From JAJRTA01 sp965603125 (lineage in GTDB: Bacteria > Zixibacteria > MSB-5A5 > GN15 > FEB-12): DNA of 64,000 nucleotides. Positions 61,008-64,000 of this stretch are shown piece after piece (position 1 is the first letter of the stretch; each line of letters begins with the position of its first letter). The stretch is taken from assembly GCA_965603125.1 (NCBI GenBank), contig CBFDBU010000010.1, positions 1 to 64,000 on the forward strand, in the 5' to 3' direction. The translations under genes were made by a program, and so were the position numbers. The notes beneath the pieces are model-generated. The model did not search any database, had not been told where the DNA came from, and saw only the letters and a list, made by a program, of their open reading frames with translations.

Positions 61008-61036
61008 TTGAAAAAGCACTTTTTGACATATATGGA
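61008..61036. repeat. IS1182-type element end
   Basis: AGCTTGTTGAAAAAGC with a nested AAAAAG-ca-CTTTTT hairpin, about 110 nt before the transposase remnant. Similar ends occur at 19828, 19955-19975 and 30337. Confidence 0.4.
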
Positions 61037-61149
61037 GTCAGTCGGATTCGTCATAAGCGTGCCATCAGGCATTCTGAGGCCGTCCGAAGAGATCAATTTT
61101 GTTGAATTATGAGTTATGGGGTAGGACTGTGGGTATAGATATGCGAGTG

Positions 61150-61716
61150 ACATAGGAGTTGTTGATATAATCCTGCAACCGGAAGACCCACGTCAGATCT
61201 GTTTTATCTCCCTGGCCGAGTTAGCGGCTGAGGAGCCATTAGTGTTGACGTTTGGCCGGGTAGTGGATGGTCTTGATTTGGGGTTACGGTATGGTCGTTA
61301 CAGCGAGGCTGGTCGTTCGTTTTGCGATCAGGCGACGAAGCTGCGGGCGTCAGCGTCGGGCAAAGGCACCATATCGAAGAAGAAGGAGGATCAGTTGCCA
61401 GGCAGTTCAGAGCCGAGTTGGAGCGTGAGGTGGCTGGTGAGGCTGATGACTTGGGTGATGATTCCGACGAGATATCTCCACCGACAGCTACCGTTGTCCG
61501 GGTGGTAAGCAGTTGTCTTATAGTCACACCAGAAGCAGGTCTGGTATCACCAGACGAGTGTATTGTGGTAGTGTTTCGATTTGTGGATCGTGTCAGTTGC
61601 GCTCACGCTGTACGAAGAAGCGCTGTCGGGAGTTGAACATATCCGAAGTGTACCATTTAGAGCGTCGGATGCGACAGAAGATGTCGTCGGCGCCGGGCCG
61701 TGCGAAGTACGATCAA
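61150..61716 (+). pseudogene. Degenerate IS1182-family transposase
   Basis: The N-terminal part (LVLTFGRVVDGLDLGLRYGRYSEAGRSF) follows the IS1182 pattern FVDxVVDxLDL...RYxxxGRPxYDP. It is followed by a central acidic stretch in a different frame (AELEREVAGEADDLGDDSDE). The C-terminal zinc-ribbon-like segment in a third reading (CGSCQLRSRCTKKRCRELNI, then ERRMRQKMSSAPGRAKYDQ) matches the YxCxxCPLRxxCT...GRxxYxxR tail. Internal deletions and at least two frameshifts make it inactive. An IS481-type element begins at 61717 and cuts it off. Confidence 0.75.
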
Positions 61717-62437
61717 TGTAAAAGTGTGATGACCTATGCCTCGGTTGACAGAGTTTCCTGGCATTTAATTGTTTTCCGCAACACCTCGTACGGTGATTTC
61801 CCTTTCAGAGCCCCGTGGGGTCGGTGGTGATTGTAGTAGCGCTCCCTCTGGTCGAGTTTGGCGTTAAGATCGACATCGCCCCCATACGATAGTAGTTGAT
61901 AGAATTCAACTTCATCAGTGCCAGGTGAACGTTCTACCTTGCCATTTAGCCTCGGCGTTCGAGGTTTGATGTAAACATGCCGGATGCCCAAGTCGGCCAG
62001 GTGCCAGTGGAACTTGGCCTGAAACTCGTGGCCGTTATCCGTACGCACAGTATGTATCCGAAAGGGGAACTTGACAATCACATAGTTCATGAACTTGATG
62101 GCGTTCTCCTGAGTGTGGCGCCGGTAAACCTTGAGGGCGCGAACCTGAGTGGCATCGTCAATGGCAGTATATTGAAAGCGGCGAATCTTTCTGCCGGCCA
62201 TGTCGCGGAATCGCAGAAACTTCACGTCGACTTGGATATGATGCCCCGGGACCTGCTTCTCGTACCGGTGAGTTTGCACCGTGCGTCTCTTGGCGTTTCT
62301 GAGCAGGCGGTTCATACCGTTACGCTTGAGAACTCCATAAACCCCGCCTGTGGAAACCTTGATCCCGTGATAGCGCTCCAGAAACCAAGAAATGCGCAAC
62401 TGGCCAAGATGATAGGTTTTGCGCAGGTGACAATAAG
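61717..62437 (-). mobile_element. IS481-family element remnant next to tRNA-Gln
   Basis: The left end TGTAAAAGTGTGATGACC at 61717 is terminus-like (TGT start) and sits inside the IS1182 remnant. The transposase reads toward it on the minus strand. At the other side the coding sequence stops abruptly at the 3' end of tRNA-Gln, so the N-terminal ~100 residues and the second terminal repeat are missing. Confidence 0.7.
61734..62429 (-). pseudogene. IS481-family transposase, N-terminally truncated
   Basis: About 231 residues, an integrase-core DDE transposase. RISWFLERYHGIKVSTGGVYGVLKRNGM is the end of the second helix-turn-helix region. Catalytic residues: Asp in HIQVDVKFLRF, Asp in VRTDNGHEFQ and Glu in LNGKVERSPGTDEVEF. 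Usual members have ~320 residues. The first ~100, including the first helix-turn-helix, are missing. The frame continues without an ATG into the tRNA boundary, so the gene was broken there. Confidence 0.85.
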
Positions 62438-62508
62438 CTGGGAGACAGGGATTCGAACCCCGATTCCACGGTCCAGAGCCGTGTGCCCTACCATTGGACT
62501 ATCTCCCA
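62438..62508 (-). tRNA. tRNA-Gln (anticodon CTG)
   Basis: Acceptor stem TGGGAGA/TCTCCCA, discriminator G, D-arm AGTCCAATGGTAGGGC, anticodon arm CACGG-CTCTGGA-CCGTG and T-arm GGGGTTCGAATCCC. CCA is not encoded. The IS481 remnant abuts its 3' end. Confidence 0.95.
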
Positions 62509-62681
62509 GTACAGTATCTATGTCGGCAGCCGCCGGGCACGCTGAACCGTGCTGATCAGCTACCAACCAAATATAGGAAAGCGCAACCGCTTGTCAAGAC
62601 CCTATCGCGATCGCATATACACGCCGCGGGCAAGAAACCGCCCCCATCGAAACAGGCGGGGTTGAAGCGGGCGGCGGCGCT
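62509..62681. other. Gap between tRNA-Gln and thiN
   Basis: 173 nt with no gene. It contains no clear terminator for thiN and no promoter for tRNA-Gln that I would defend. Confidence 0.4.
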
Positions 62682-63332
62682 CTACCCACTGAACCGCCGC
62701 ACGATGAGCGCCTTACCCTTGATACGGAAAACAGCCCGGGGTTTCGATATGCGGTTGCGCAAACCACGACTGTCACCGCGTCTGATCATGACATCCCCGG
62801 CGGTGTATTCCGTTCCCCGGCATGACAGACGGATCGTGCTCGAAACCGGTATCACCGATACCGTGTCGCCGACACAATCCACAAACGTCCTAGCGCCGTC
62901 GTCCACCAGTATCGCCTCCCAGCGAACGGCCGCCAGCCTGACCCTGAGCAGCGGGCGTCTCTTGCGAAATCGGGGTGCCACATCAAGGAGCATCAGGTTG
63001 CCCAAAAAGTGGTCAATCTCCCCCACGCCGGGAGATACTATATCGACCACTCGAGCTCCGGCTTCGAGGCAATGCTCCAGCGCCAACTGGGCGTCGGTCT
63101 TGTCCTTGCGGTTTGGGAACGTCACCACCCTCGTGCGCGGCGAGAGATCAGCAGGGAACTTCCCCAGCGAATCCATATCGCCGATAAGCAGGTCGGGCAC
63201 AAGACCGGCCTTCCTGAAGAACCGATACCCGCCGTCGACTGCCACGAGATATTTCCCCCGGCACAGACGCCGGTAGAAATCAACGTGGCGGCGGTAGTAG
63301 GAACCGTGAAGAAAGAGTGTGCAATCCTTCAT
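62682..63332 (-). CDS. thiN: Thiamine pyrophosphokinase
   Basis: Transfers pyrophosphate from ATP to thiamine. The 216-residue protein has the family motifs in order: YLVAVDGGYRFFRKAGLVPDLLIGDMDSLG, FPNRKDKTDAQLALEHCLEAG (the ATP/thiamine-binding KD-x-TD-x-x-LAL) and GVGEIDHFLGNLMLL, with a C-terminal beta-rich domain. ATG 63332 is 5 nt after the glucokinase stop, so the two are co-transcribed. Confidence 0.92.
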   Translation of the reverse strand: MKDCTLFLHGSYYRRHVDFYRRLCRGKYLVAVDGGYRFFRKAGLVPDLLIGDMDSLGKFPADLSPRTRVVTFPNRKDKTDAQLALEHCLEAGARVVDIVSPGVGEIDHFLGNLMLLDVAPRFRKRRPLLRVRLAAVRWEAILVDDGARTFVDCVGDTVSVIPVSSTIRLSCRGTEYTAGDVMIRRGDSRGLRNRISKPRAVFRIKGKALIVRRFSG

Positions 63333-63337
63333 GTGTA

Positions 63338-64000
63338 TCAGGAAGCCAGCAGCATGGCAGCCGCGCCCAACAGCGCCGTCTTATCGTCGAGGATCACTCC
63401 GACCGGGATATCGGCCAGCAGCGCTTCCATTTTGCCCTTCTTGACGAAGCGGCGCAAGAAACGCCCGTGATCCATGGCCGTAATAATGTGAGGCGCAATC
63501 ACACCGCCGAGATAGACGCCGCCCAGAGTCATGCCTTTCAAAGCCAGACCGGCCACTTCGGAGGCGTAACACCCGACAAACAGATCGAGCGCATTCACTG
63601 CGCCCGGGTCCCTGCCGGAGAGCGCATGCTCTATGATCGCCGAGGCTTTGTCCCGGGCTTTCTTGAACCAGTCCGGCATGACGGCCCGTCCGCGCTCGAG
63701 CATGAACAGGTAGATCGATACCATGCCCGAAAGGCTGATCACGTCCTCGACCTCGACATAGCCGTGCTGCGCGTAAAGGTATTCCCACAGTTCCACTTCG
63801 TCCTGACTGCCCGGCGCGAAACCGGCGTGCCCCCCCTCCGAAGCATACGGGATATACCTGTCGCCACCGTACAGGATCAGCGCCTCACCAAGCCCGGCTC
63901 CGGCCGCCAGCAGGCCGATATTCCCCTGGCGAGCCTGGATGCCCTCGTTGATGGTGTAAAACCTGTCCTTTTTCAGGACAAACAGCCCGTTAGCAGTGGC
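63338..64000 (-). CDS. Glucokinase (Glk, ROK-unrelated bacterial type), 5' end outside window
   Basis: The frame is open from the stop at 63338 to the window edge (221 codons). Seen: LLAAGAGLGEALILYGG, ASEGGHAGFAP (glucose-binding His-Gly segment after a run of seven G that keeps the frame intact), ELWEYLYAQHGYVEVEDVISLSGM, LFVGCYASEVAGLALKGMTLGGVYLGGVIAPHI and LADIPVGVILDDKTALLGAA. These are the marks of the Glk family (glucose to glucose-6-phosphate), which would link to the trehalose genes by substrate. The N-terminal ATP site is outside the window. Confidence 0.88.
   Translation of the reverse strand, partial: ATANGLFVLKKDRFYTINEGIQARQGNIGLLAAGAGLGEALILYGGDRYIPYASEGGHAGFAPGSQDEVELWEYLYAQHGYVEVEDVISLSGMVSIYLFMLERGRAVMPDWFKKARDKASAIIEHALSGRDPGAVNALDLFVGCYASEVAGLALKGMTLGGVYLGGVIAPHIITAMDHGRFLRRFVKKGKMEALLADIPVGVILDDKTALLGAAAMLLAS

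Noticed and set aside
63338..64000. Suspected frameshift in glucokinase around the G run near 63831-63837
   Set aside because: Counting the run as seven bases keeps the frame and gives the expected SEGGHAGFAP motif, so there is no frameshift.
1..64000. CRISPR arrays, rRNA genes and prophage
   Set aside because: No regularly spaced direct repeats, no rRNA-like sequence and no phage structural genes were seen.

Overview
The window is a GC-rich bacterial chromosome segment from a Gram-negative-type cell. Evidence for an outer membrane includes an outer-membrane beta-barrel protein, lipoproteins, an HtrA protease and an exosortase. Several huge secreted proteins are built from FG-GAP/VCBS repeats and end in dockerin-like pairs of the type 'GDVNGD...DIADLVYLVDYMF..GP'. 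One other secreted protein ends in a C-terminal sorting-type domain ('NYPNPFNP'). This combination suggests a candidate phylum of the FCB neighbourhood, with Zixibacteria the best guess. That is an inference from protein style; there is no rRNA in the window to settle it.

Layout. 1-140: end of an IS3-type element. 180-1133: outer-membrane barrel gene, probably with a small leader gene and its own promoter. 1413-2825: glutamine synthetase. 2889-7206 (minus): trehalose operon DUF5752-treT-otsB-otsA. 7517-12487: SGNH hydrolase, sixA, tex and a GNAT enzyme. 12818-15607 (minus): AT-rich sulfur operon tusA, YeeE/YedE transporter, triple-rhodanese lipoprotein. 15848-19767: tRNA-Leu and two large GT-C type membrane glycosyltransferases. 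20227-22670: primary-type sigma factor and HtrA protease. 22941-29167: secreted beta-propeller-like protein, RNase H-like protein, holA, then ECF sigma, anti-sigma, PspC and LiaF-like genes. 29167-30331: intact IS630 element. 30442-32804: nfnAB-type flavoprotein pair. 32977-38259: FG-GAP protein and an exosortase cluster (xrt, epsI, UbiA-type prenyltransferase, lipoprotein). 38449-40214: MNT nucleotidyltransferase, HEPN and GIY-YIG nuclease island. 40459-41566: lipoprotein, tRNA-Gly, a broken cysteine synthase gene and a possible small RNA. 42013-47847: NtrC-type regulator and a 1,483-residue six-PAS kinase. 48087-60613: two giant secreted dockerin proteins. 61008-62508: nested IS1182 and IS481 remnants against tRNA-Gln. 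62682-64000: thiamine pyrophosphokinase and glucokinase (cut by the window edge).

How the genes fit together. The core genes look like those of a free-living heterotroph with nitrogen assimilation (glnA, nfnAB) and a trehalose operon containing two biosynthetic routes. Envelope stress circuits are present (ECF/anti-sigma with PspC/LiaF, HtrA), and there is heavy investment in exported multi-repeat surface proteins. The accessory parts stand out by base composition and context: the sulfur operon, the MNT-HEPN-GIY-YIG island and the insertion-sequence remnants. The likeliest candidate for an undescribed system is the three-gene MNT-HEPN-GIY-YIG island with a palindromic putative operator upstream. 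The sulfur operon with three tandem rhodanese domains on one lipoprotein is the second candidate. At least six promoters of the TTGACA/TATATT type could be read by eye, several with near-perfect hexamers and 16-18 nt spacing.
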